Assembly: GCA_963850415.1 (NCBI GenBank)
Contig: CAWKLE010000002.1
Location: 248,001-312,000, forward strand
Direction of reading: 5' to 3'
Length of the DNA stretch: 64,000 bases
DNA from: VAXT01 sp963850415
GTDB lineage: Bacteria > Actinomycetota > Thermoleophilia > Gaiellales > Gaiellaceae
Position numbers and translations under genes: made by a program. Below the pieces are notes generated by a model. That model saw nothing but the letters and a program-made list of their open reading frames with translations, made no database searches and was not told where the DNA came from. Below, piece by piece: positions 9,262 through 15,251 of the stretch; the first letter of the stretch is position 1, and the number at the start of each line of letters is the position of its first letter.

Positions 9262-9639
9262 ATGCATCGCATCCTCATCATCGCCGCGACGGTCGCAATC
9301 GCGGCCACGGTCGCGGCCGCGGCGCTCGGTCAGGGCCGGAGCGCCACGGTCACGAGTCTCAAGGGAACCGTCGGGCCCGGCTACTCGATCTCGCTGACGA
9401 AGGCCGGCAAGAAGGTCAAGACGCTCAAGCCCGGCACGTACAAGATCACGGTCGCCGACAAGTCGGCGATGCACAACTTCACACTCGAGAAGGAGACGAA
9501 GCCGAACATCGAGAAGCACATCTCCGGCACCGGCTTCACCGGTACGAAGACGATCACCGTCAAGCTCGTGAAGGGACACTGGAAGTACTACTGCTCGGTG
9601 CACGAGCCGAGCATGTACGGGTGGTTCTGGGTGCGCTAG
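9262..9639 (+). CDS. Secreted cupredoxin (plastocyanin-like blue copper protein)
   Basis: 125 residues with a 23-residue signal peptide (hydrophobic Ala/Ile/Val core). The mature part is one small beta-sandwich with all four type-1 copper ligands: His in SAMHNF, then Cys, His and Met in YYCSVHEPSMYGW. These proteins carry single electrons outside the membrane. A GGAG-like site (AAGGAGCTGAG) lies before the ATG. It is a single-gene unit closed by a strong hairpin terminator. The redox partner is not in view. Confidence 0.85.
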   Translation: MHRILIIAATVAIAATVAAAALGQGRSATVTSLKGTVGPGYSISLTKAGKKVKTLKPGTYKITVADKSAMHNFTLEKETKPNIEKHISGTGFTGTKTITVKLVKGHWKYYCSVHEPSMYGWFWVR

Positions 9640-9661
9640 GGAGCTCGCGCCTCCGGATTGA

Positions 9662-9687
9662 GAAAGGCCCTGGATCCAGGGCCTTTC
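9662..9687. terminator. Bidirectional intrinsic terminator
   Basis: A perfect 12-pair inverted repeat (GAAAGGCCCTGG and its complement) with AT at the centre, T-rich on the right (CTTTCTTCT) and A-rich on the left. It lies 22 bases after the cupredoxin stop and 6 bases after the end of the opposing gene, so it can serve both. Confidence 0.85.
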
Positions 9688-9693
9688 TTCTGA

Positions 9694-9963
9694 CTACGAC
9701 GCGACGTAGACGGTGATCGGCTGGACGACGCCGTGCGCCTCCATCGCGGCCTGGACTTCGGGTGGCGGTGACGCCACCATCCCCTGCATCGCCGCGAGGT
9801 CGTCGACCTCGGTCGTGATGGCGACGTTGTTGCTCCCGTCGTGCGCGACGAAGTCGGTCACGTTGCTGCCGCCCCCTGACTCGATGGCGGCGGCGCGCTC
9901 TGCCTTGCCTTGCAGCCACCGGTCGAGCTCTTGCACTGCGTGGGTCAAAACGACTTTCGGCAT
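9694..9963 (-). CDS. Small conserved-type protein, possible ferredoxin-like alpha/beta barrel
   Basis: 89 residues starting MPKVVLTHAV. AAAGGAG lies 7 bases upstream and fixes the start within a longer open frame. The sequence contains an acidic/hydrophobic pattern (VTDFVAHDGSNNVAITTEV) and a C-terminal strand PITVYVAS, like small dimeric alpha/beta-barrel proteins of the EthD or antibiotic-monooxygenase fold. No catalytic residues can be assigned. It faces the cupredoxin gene across the shared terminator. Confidence 0.6.
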   Translation of the reverse strand: MPKVVLTHAVQELDRWLQGKAERAAAIESGGGSNVTDFVAHDGSNNVAITTEVDDLAAMQGMVASPPPEVQAAMEAHGVVQPITVYVAS

Positions 9964-10022
9964 CTCGGCTCCTTTGTGAGCACCATTGTGAGTTGAGGTC
10001 ACTGACGGTACTAGGCCGGCGC

Positions 10023-11201
10023 TCAGGACGGCGCGAGGTCGTACGGGAACCGGGTCAGCACCTCGCCGCCAGTCTCGGTCACGAGCACGAGATCCTCGAA
10101 GCACACGCCGCCGGCGCGCTCGTCCCAGAGCCCGGGCTCGATCGCGATCACGTCCCCGGCGACGAGCGGATCGCGTCCCGAGAGGCCGAGGCCTGGGGCC
10201 TCGTGCACCTCGAGCCCGACGCCGTGCCCGAGCGAGTGCTGGAAGCCGTTCTCCTCGCCGGGGCCTGCGGTGCGTTGCGTCGCGAAGCCGGCCGACTCGA
10301 AGAGCTCGCAGGTCGCGTCGAAGAGCTCCCGGCCCGTGATGCCCGGACGAACGGACGCGAGCGACTGGGCGAGCGCATCGCGCACGAGGCGGGCCTGCTC
10401 GGAGATCAGATCGGCGTGCTCCGGCTCGGGGTCGCCGGCGACGAACGTTCGCGCCATGTCCGCCCAGCATCCGCTCGCTTCGTGGCGGGGCCAGATGTCG
10501 ACGTGGATCGGCAGTCCCGCCGGGAGCGGGCCGCTGCCCGGCTCGTGGCCGCCGCCCTGCCAGACCGAGGCGACGATCACGTCGGGCGGGCATGGAGCTC
10601 CGTGCTCGGCGCACGCCTCGCGGATGGCCGTGCGGACGTCCTCGGCGAGAAGCGGCTTCCCGTCCACCTCGAGTCGCCCGTCGGCTCCGCGCCCGGCGAG
10701 CGCGAGCAGCCGAGACGCCGCGGCCATGCCCGCCTCGGCCGCCTGCTGGGCGACCCGAATGCCCTCGAGCTCGACGGGTGACTTCGCGCGCCGCCGCAGC
10801 TCGACTGCAGCGTCGTCGACGGTCAGGACGATTCCCTCCTCGCGGAGGCGGTCGCCGAGCCCGAGTGGAAAGTCGGCCGGGACGATCGCCTCGCTGATCC
10901 CGGTCTCTCGAACCGCGCGGAGCTCGATCTCGCGCCCCGCTTCGTGCATCGACATGCCGCTTTCGACGAGCTCCTTGTAGCCGAGCTCGAAGTAGTCCAG
11001 CAGCTGGGCGTCGGGCAGCTCGCGCTGGACGCGGTCACTCTCGAGGCGCGTGGTCAGCACGTACCGGCGTCCGTCGACTTCGGCGAAGAGCAGCGGATCG
11101 CCGATGGCGATCGGGATCTCGTGCCGCAGTGCGGCGGAACGCTCCGGGTCACCCGCGAGAAGGAGCCCACGCATTGCGCGGCAGAGCGTACCGGCCCGCA
11201 T
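10023..11201 (-). CDS. M24-family metallopeptidase (Xaa-Pro aminopeptidase-like)
   Basis: 392 residues. The C-terminal pita-bread domain carries the five metal ligands expected for M24: Asp in HVDIWPR, Asp in CWADMARTF, His in SLGHGVGLEVHE, Glu in VIAIEPG and Glu in CFEDLVLV. The N-terminal 150 residues form a creatinase-like regulatory domain. The ATG at 11201 overlaps the stop of the upstream DUF218 gene (ATGA), which supports this start over an internal ATG nine codons later. It probably trims peptides with Pro at position 2. A second, differently organised M24 gene lies at 20.0-21.1 kb. Confidence 0.88.
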   Translation of the reverse strand: MRAGTLCRAMRGLLLAGDPERSAALRHEIPIAIGDPLLFAEVDGRRYVLTTRLESDRVQRELPDAQLLDYFELGYKELVESGMSMHEAGREIELRAVRETGISEAIVPADFPLGLGDRLREEGIVLTVDDAAVELRRRAKSPVELEGIRVAQQAAEAGMAAASRLLALAGRGADGRLEVDGKPLLAEDVRTAIREACAEHGAPCPPDVIVASVWQGGGHEPGSGPLPAGLPIHVDIWPRHEASGCWADMARTFVAGDPEPEHADLISEQARLVRDALAQSLASVRPGITGRELFDATCELFESAGFATQRTAGPGEENGFQHSLGHGVGLEVHEAPGLGLSGRDPLVAGDVIAIEPGLWDERAGGVCFEDLVLVTETGGEVLTRFPYDLAPS

Positions 11202-11725
11202 CAGCTGTCCTGCGTGGACGGCTGTGAGTGAGCCAGGCGAGGCTGACGAACGCGGCGCCGCTGGTAGGGCAGAGCGGCGAGGCAGACGAGCTCACGCGCG
11301 AGGAGGCGCGGGTGCATCCGCCCGCCAGGGGAGGAGGCGCGGACCGAGACGTCGGCATCGCCGAGTGCGGCCCCCACGAGCGCACGGGCCCGCGGCGCGT
11401 GCCACTCCGACGTGACGACGATCACCTCGTCGACGCCGAGCTCCCGCGCGAGCTCGGCGACGCCGATGGCGTTCTGCATCGTGTTCCGGGCGGTCGGGTC
11501 GCAGATCAGGCGCACATCGGGCCCGTGCCATGCGTCGCGCATCAGCTCGGCCTCCGCGAACCCCGTGCCGTGCCTCGACCAGCCCGAGAGGACGACCGCG
11601 TCGGCCCCGTCCGCGAGCTCCTCCGCGTGCCGGAGCCGGAGCAGGCAGAGCGGGTGGAGGCCGTCGGCGCCGCGCGCCGAGTAGCCGAAGACCGCGACGA
11701 GCCGCTTCGGCTCAGCGCCGGCCAC
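11201..11725 (-). CDS. DUF218/YdcF-like protein
   Basis: 174 residues, GTG start. The Rossmann-like DUF218 core is visible: VAVFGYSARG at the start, AVVLSGWSRHG, the family's conserved ARNTMQNA loop (T-x-N position) and EVIVVTSEWHAPRAR. Members such as ElyC and SanA act in envelope or lipid-carrier handling, but the reaction is unknown and there is no transmembrane segment here. It overlaps the glycosyltransferase by 14 bases upstream and the M24 peptidase by one base downstream, so the three form one operon. Confidence 0.75.
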   Translation of the reverse strand: MAGAEPKRLVAVFGYSARGADGLHPLCLLRLRHAEELADGADAVVLSGWSRHGTGFAEAELMRDAWHGPDVRLICDPTARNTMQNAIGVAELARELGVDEVIVVTSEWHAPRARALVGAALGDADVSVRASSPGGRMHPRLLARELVCLAALPYQRRRVRQPRLAHSQPSTQDS

Positions 11726-12446
11726 GCGCCCGCCTCAACCCCTCGAAGGTGATCAGCGTGCCCGCGACGGTCAGCACGACCATGATCGCCTTCTTGCCGC
11801 GGAGCTTCGACTCTCCGCTCGCACGTTCACGCATGTGCACGGGGACCTCGTCCACCCGGAGACCCGCCTCGGCCAGCCGCAGGAGCGCTTGCACCTCGGG
11901 CGCAGTGCTGTCGTAGGGCCGGGCTAGCACGGGCAGCGCCTTTGCATTTGCCGCGTAGAGGCCGCTGGTCGCGTCGAGGAATGGCCGCCGTAGTGCGACT
12001 TTCATCGAGCGGCGCAGGACCGCTGTCCCGAGGCGCCTCGACCGGGTCGCCTCGTACCGCCGACTCTCGAAGCCGTCGCCGCTCGCGTACCTCGAGCCCA
12101 CCGCGACGTCGCAGGTGTCGGCGCGGACGCGCTCGAGCAGCCGACGGAGCTCGTCGGCCGGATGCTGGCCGTCCGCATCGACGCGTCCGCAGTATTCGTA
12201 TCCGTGCTCGACCGCGTAGCCGTAGCCGCCCGAGATCGCCGCGGGCAGTCCGCGGTTGGCGCCGAACGAGAGCACGTCGGCGCCGTGCTCCGCGGCGACG
12301 CCCGCAGTCCCGTCCGTCGAGCCGTCGTCCACGACGAGCACGTCGGCGCCAGGGAGCTCCTTGTGCAGCTCCTCGAGGACGGCGGGCAGGTTCTCCTCCT
12401 CGTTCCAGGCCGGGACGAAGACGAGGGTGTCACTCTGCTCGGCCAC
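11712..12446 (-). CDS. Family 2 glycosyltransferase (DPM/polyprenyl-phosphate type)
   Basis: 244 residues from a GTG. A GT-A fold glycosyltransferase: VFVPAWNEEENL, VLVVDDGSTDGT, and the metal-binding CGRVDADGQHPADEL with the DxD motif. The C-terminus has one hydrophobic segment (KAIMVVLTVAGTLITF) that may sit against the membrane. This resembles synthases that load a sugar onto a polyprenyl phosphate. It is the first gene of a three-gene unit with DUF218 and M24. The acceptor is inferred from family only. Confidence 0.85.
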   Translation of the reverse strand: MAEQSDTLVFVPAWNEEENLPAVLEELHKELPGADVLVVDDGSTDGTAGVAAEHGADVLSFGANRGLPAAISGGYGYAVEHGYEYCGRVDADGQHPADELRRLLERVRADTCDVAVGSRYASGDGFESRRYEATRSRRLGTAVLRRSMKVALRRPFLDATSGLYAANAKALPVLARPYDSTAPEVQALLRLAEAGLRVDEVPVHMRERASGESKLRGKKAIMVVLTVAGTLITFEGLRRARGRR

Positions 12447-12501
12447 GCGGTCAGCGTAGCTCCGAAAGGACGCTCCAGCTGAGCGCCGCTACTGTCCGGG
12501 C

Positions 12502-12981
12502 ATGAGCGCGCCACGCGACGGTGGTTGCTCCTGCGGGGACGTCCGCTATCGGCTCGCGTCCGAGCCGATGTTCGTTCACTGTTGCCACTGCCTGAACTGC
12601 CAGCGGCAGACCGGTGGCGCGTTCGTGATCAACCTGCTGATCGAGTCCGATCGCGTGAGGCTGCTGAGCGGCGAGCCACAGCCCGTTGACGTCCCACGCG
12701 ACGACGGCAGCGCTCAGCGGATCTACCGCTGCCCGACGTGCCAGGTCGCGGTGTTCAGCGAGTACGGGCGCCCCGAAGTCCGCTTCGTGCGCGCCGGGAC
12801 GCTCGACGAGCCCGGGGCGATCACCCCCGACGTTCACATCTTCACGAAGTCGAAGGTCGCCTGGGTCGCCCTCCCGGCCGATGCGCCCGCGTTCGACGTC
12901 TACTACGACTCGAAGGCCCTGTGGCCGGCCGACAGCCTCGAGCGACTCGCCGCCGTCTTCTCGCCGGCAGCCAGCGACTGA
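12502..12981 (+). CDS. GFA-family (CENP-V/Gfa) zinc protein
   Basis: 159 residues. The cysteine pattern of the GFA fold is complete: GCSCGDVRY, HCCHCLNCQRQTGG and YRCPTCQ, giving two zinc sites. The founding member was described as glutathione-dependent formaldehyde-activating enzyme, but most relatives have no proven activity. It is divergent from the glycosyltransferase gene across 55 bases. A role in small thiol or formaldehyde handling is inference from the family name. Confidence 0.85.
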   Translation: MSAPRDGGCSCGDVRYRLASEPMFVHCCHCLNCQRQTGGAFVINLLIESDRVRLLSGEPQPVDVPRDDGSAQRIYRCPTCQVAVFSEYGRPEVRFVRAGTLDEPGAITPDVHIFTKSKVAWVALPADAPAFDVYYDSKALWPADSLERLAAVFSPAASD

Positions 12982-13001
12982 CCGTCACGCGGGGCCGGGG
13001 C

Positions 13002-13178
13002 TCAGGCCGCAGGGCGAAGATACCGGTCGATCAGCGCGTCGGACAGCTGGCGCTGCCGCTGCCCGAGCACGCGCCGGTTCTCCTCGAGCTCGCCGCAGCC
13101 CGCGCCGCCCACGCGCAACGACTGGCGCACCGCAACGAGGTTCTCGATCGCGTCTCGGAGGTACTGGATCCTGGTCAT
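13002..13178 (-). CDS. 58-residue protein behind an ECF-type promoter
   Basis: A short gene read directly from the minus strand: it begins MTRIQYLRDAIENLV and ends LIDRYLRPAA. AAAGGGAC lies a few bases before the ATG. The sequence is helical and rich in Arg, Gln and Leu, with no Cys pair or transmembrane segment, so it is likely a small cytoplasmic coiled-coil protein. I do not recognise a family. Its upstream region contains a site that matches three other local promoters, which is the main support that it is real. Confidence 0.6.
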   Translation of the reverse strand: MTRIQYLRDAIENLVAVRQSLRVGGAGCGELEENRRVLGQRQRQLSDALIDRYLRPAA

Positions 13179-13214
13179 CGTGTCCCTTTCGGAGTGATTG
13201 AACCTTCTCCCCCA

Positions 13215-13242
13215 AAGACACGGTGCGCCGGCATCTATTCCC
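13215..13242 (-). promoter_or_regulatory. Predicted ECF sigma promoter for the 58-residue gene
   Basis: On the minus strand: GGGAAT (13242-13237), 16-base spacer starting AGATGC, then TGTCTT (13220-13215), 37 bases before the ATG at 13178. The string GGGAATAGATGC-N10-TGTCTT is identical to the site at 15130-15157. Confidence 0.7.
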
Positions 13243-13244
13243 CG

Positions 13245-13272
13245 GGGAATAGCTTCGCCCGAAAGGAGTCTC
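13245..13272 (+). promoter_or_regulatory. Predicted ECF sigma promoter for the anti-sigma gene
   Basis: GGGAAT (13245-13250), 16-base spacer, AGTCTC (13267-13272), 70 bases before the ATG at 13342. Its -35 element is half of the perfect palindrome CTATTCCCCGGGGAATAG (13235-13252). The other half is the -35 of the opposite-strand promoter, so the two promoters are back to back. Confidence 0.62.
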
Positions 13273-13341
13273 TACAGGTATGAGAGCGCCCAGCGCAATT
13301 CCGACCGACCCACCTGCAGAACGCCTACCTTTCGTGCTGCG

Positions 13342-14025
13342 ATGACGACGCGACGCCGACAGAGGGACGAACGCCCGGCTCCCGACGCGGAGCTGGCGGC
13401 GCTCGCCGACGGGTCGCTCGCGCTGGAGCGGCGCGCTGCGCTCGAGGAACGAGTCGCTGCCTCTCCCGAGCTGGCCGACAGGCTGGCCGAGCAGGAGCGC
13501 GCGGTTTCCTGGGCGACGAGCGCCGCGGCCGAGGTCGAGGCTCCGGCGGCACTGCGAACGCGGATCGAAGCGCAGCGGCGCTCTCGGAGCATGCGCAGGC
13601 CACGGCGATTCGTCCTGGCCGGCGCGGCGGCGGCCGCCGTGCTGGTCGTCGCGGTCGGGATCGCGGTTCTCGGCTCGCGCAGCTCGCCCCAACGCTTCCA
13701 GGCGGCTCTCGGGCCCACGGACCTGGCGCCTACGGCGAGCGGCAAGGCGACGCTGACCAAGACGCCGTCGGGGTGGCGGATCGCGCTCAGCGCGACCGGC
13801 CTTCCTCGCCGCGACGGCCGGAACTTCTACGAGGCGTGGCTGCGGAACGGCAGCGGCGTGCTCGTCCCGATCGGGACGTTCAACGACGGCCGGAAGGTCA
13901 CGCTGTGGGCGGGCGTGTCGCCGAAGAGCTTCAAGACGCTGACCGTCACCCGGGAGCAGGCCGACGGCGATCAATCGTCGTCCGGCCAGAAGGTGCTCGT
14001 CGGAACGGTCTACACCGGCCGCTAG
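13342..14025 (+). CDS. Anti-sigma factor, RskA-like, membrane anchored
   Basis: 227 residues from the ATG at 13342. The open frame extends further back but only through the promoter region. About 90 N-terminal residues (acidic, ELAALADGSLALERRAALEERV) form an anti-sigma domain without the zinc HxxxCxxC motif. One transmembrane helix follows near 95-115. The outer part carries the anti-sigma-K motif NFYEAWLRNGSGVLVPIGTF. It is convergent with the ECF sigma gene and the two stops share CTAG. Normally such pairs lie in one operon in the same direction, so this layout is unusual. A promoter of the proposed regulon lies upstream, suggesting feedback. Confidence 0.85.
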   Translation: MTTRRRQRDERPAPDAELAALADGSLALERRAALEERVAASPELADRLAEQERAVSWATSAAAEVEAPAALRTRIEAQRRSRSMRRPRRFVLAGAAAAAVLVVAVGIAVLGSRSSPQRFQAALGPTDLAPTASGKATLTKTPSGWRIALSATGLPRRDGRNFYEAWLRNGSGVLVPIGTFNDGRKVTLWAGVSPKSFKTLTVTREQADGDQSSSGQKVLVGTVYTGR

Positions 14026-14519
14026 CCCGACGGGCCGTCGATCCGCTCGACGACCTGCCGGCGGGCGCGGTACAGGCGGCTCATGACGGTCCCCTCGCGG
14101 ATCCGCAGCGCCCGGGCTGCTTCCTTGTACGAGAGCCCGGTGATGTCGACGGCGACGAGCACGTCGCGGAAGTCGTCGGGCAGAGCGGCAACCGCGGCGT
14201 AGAGCTCGGCCGCCTCGACCGCGGCCTCAGGCTCGCGCGCATGCGGGTCGGCGACGAGATCGAGCTGGTCGGGCAGCGGGCCGGGACGGAGTCGGCGCCC
14301 CTCGGTCTTCAACCGGTTCAGGAACGTGTTCCGCAGCGCGCGCAGGAGGTAGCCGAGATCGTCCTCGTTCCGGAGCAGGCGCGGCTTGGCGAGCACGCGC
14401 GCGTAGGTCTCCTGAACGAGGTCCTCGGCGTCCTCCCGGTTGCCGCAGAGAGCCCACGCGGCCCGGTAGAGCCGGTCGAGGTGGTCTCCGAGCCGGGCGG
14501 GGTCGAGCGTGCGCTCCAT
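14022..14519 (-). CDS. ECF RNA polymerase sigma factor
   Basis: 165 residues from the ATG at 14519 (MERTLDPARL). An in-frame ATG at 14561 is an alternative. Region 2 is visible as LYRAAWALCGNREDAEDLVQETYARV and region 4 as LPDDFRDVLVAVDITGLSYKEAARALRIREGTVMSRLYRARR. It binds core polymerase and directs it to a stress regulon. It lies between two divergent intergenic regions that carry four copies of one promoter-like pattern, the natural candidates for its targets. No copy of the pattern is seen before its own start, so it is probably not autoregulated directly. Confidence 0.9.
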   Translation of the reverse strand: MERTLDPARLGDHLDRLYRAAWALCGNREDAEDLVQETYARVLAKPRLLRNEDDLGYLLRALRNTFLNRLKTEGRRLRPGPLPDQLDLVADPHAREPEAAVEAAELYAAVAALPDDFRDVLVAVDITGLSYKEAARALRIREGTVMSRLYRARRQVVERIDGPSG

Positions 14520-14578
14520 CGGATTGGGCCTGCTGACGGGCCGTTTCGTCCGGGCGAGCATAGAGCCGCGCAAGAGGG

Positions 14579-14609
14579 GCCGCCAGCGAGGTCGGGCCTC
14601 GCCGGCGGC
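14579..14609 (-). terminator. Hairpin between the Usp-like gene and the sigma gene
   Basis: A 13-pair stem with one G-U pair and a five-base loop, 31 bases after the stop of the Usp-like gene on the minus strand. A weak T run (CCCCTCTTG) follows. It probably ends the Usp-like transcript and separates it from the sigma gene. Confidence 0.5.
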
Positions 14610-14639
14610 TACGAGTGGAAGTCGTGGTCGAGGGTGACG

Positions 14640-15086
14640 CTAGGCCGCACGTGGGAGCGGCTCCGCGATGTGCGAGGTCGGGAGGGAGAAGCGCTTCTTC
14701 GCGCGCGCTGCCAGCCGTTCGGCGTCTCGGTTCGAGTACTGGGTGCCCGCCGCGATCACGATCTCGTCGGCCCGAAACGTGACCAGGGCGTCGTTGATCG
14801 CCAGCAGCGGATCGCTGTCCCCTACGCGTCCCTCCGCGTGAGAGCCCCGTCGCTCGAGTCGCTCGACGAATGCCGTCAGGCGCGCCCGCGCACGGCGAAG
14901 GGCGGTGTCGTCGTCCGACACCCAGTGCCGTAGCCGGGAGTTGAGGGCGGGCGCGACGACGAGGACTTCGCCGTCCGGCACCCTGGCCGGGACCAGGTCG
15001 TCGAGCACGACCATCAGGACCTTCGGCTCGCTCGTCTCCGACGCTGGGTCGTCGGCGATGTTCCACTTGAGCTGTGTCACCTTCAT
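14640..15086 (-). CDS. Universal-stress-protein-like small protein
   Basis: 148 residues from the ATG at 15086 with AAGGAGG nine bases upstream. Features of a Usp/Rossmann half are a conserved DPLLAINDAL helix followed by the strand ADEIVIAAG, and an early strand GEVLVVAPALNSRLRHW. The ATP-loop G-x2-G-x9-G(S/T) is not clearly present, so nucleotide binding is doubtful. It is divergent from the RTX-repeat gene. Its promoter matches that of the 58-residue gene exactly over 18 specified positions, which suggests the two are co-induced. Confidence 0.65.
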   Translation of the reverse strand: MKVTQLKWNIADDPASETSEPKVLMVVLDDLVPARVPDGEVLVVAPALNSRLRHWVSDDDTALRRARARLTAFVERLERRGSHAEGRVGDSDPLLAINDALVTFRADEIVIAAGTQYSNRDAERLAARAKKRFSLPTSHIAEPLPRAA

Positions 15087-15129
15087 GTCGTCGTCCTCCT
15101 TCGGTGTGGGCTGATCTCTGTGGCTCTTC

Positions 15130-15157
15130 AAGACACCGCCCGAGCGCATCTATTCCC
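15130..15157 (-). promoter_or_regulatory. Predicted ECF sigma promoter for the Usp-like gene
   Basis: On the minus strand: GGGAAT (15157-15152), 16-base spacer starting AGATGC, TGTCTT (15135-15130). It lies 44 bases before the ATG at 15086. It is identical to the 13215-13242 site at all conserved positions, with an unrelated N10 between. Confidence 0.7.
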
Positions 15158-15186
15158 GCGCCCGCGGCACGGAATCGAGGCGCGTC

Positions 15187-15214
15187 GGGAATACGAGCCG
15201 CCCGCCGGTGTCCT
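15187..15214 (+). promoter_or_regulatory. Predicted ECF sigma promoter for the RTX-repeat gene
   Basis: GGGAAT (15187-15192), 16-base spacer, TGTCCT (15209-15214), 38 bases before the ATG at 15252. It is the fourth member of the pattern and is divergent from the Usp-like promoter. Confidence 0.62.
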
Positions 15215-15251
15215 TGGGCCCACAAGGTCAAAACCTCTTCGAAAGGAAGCC

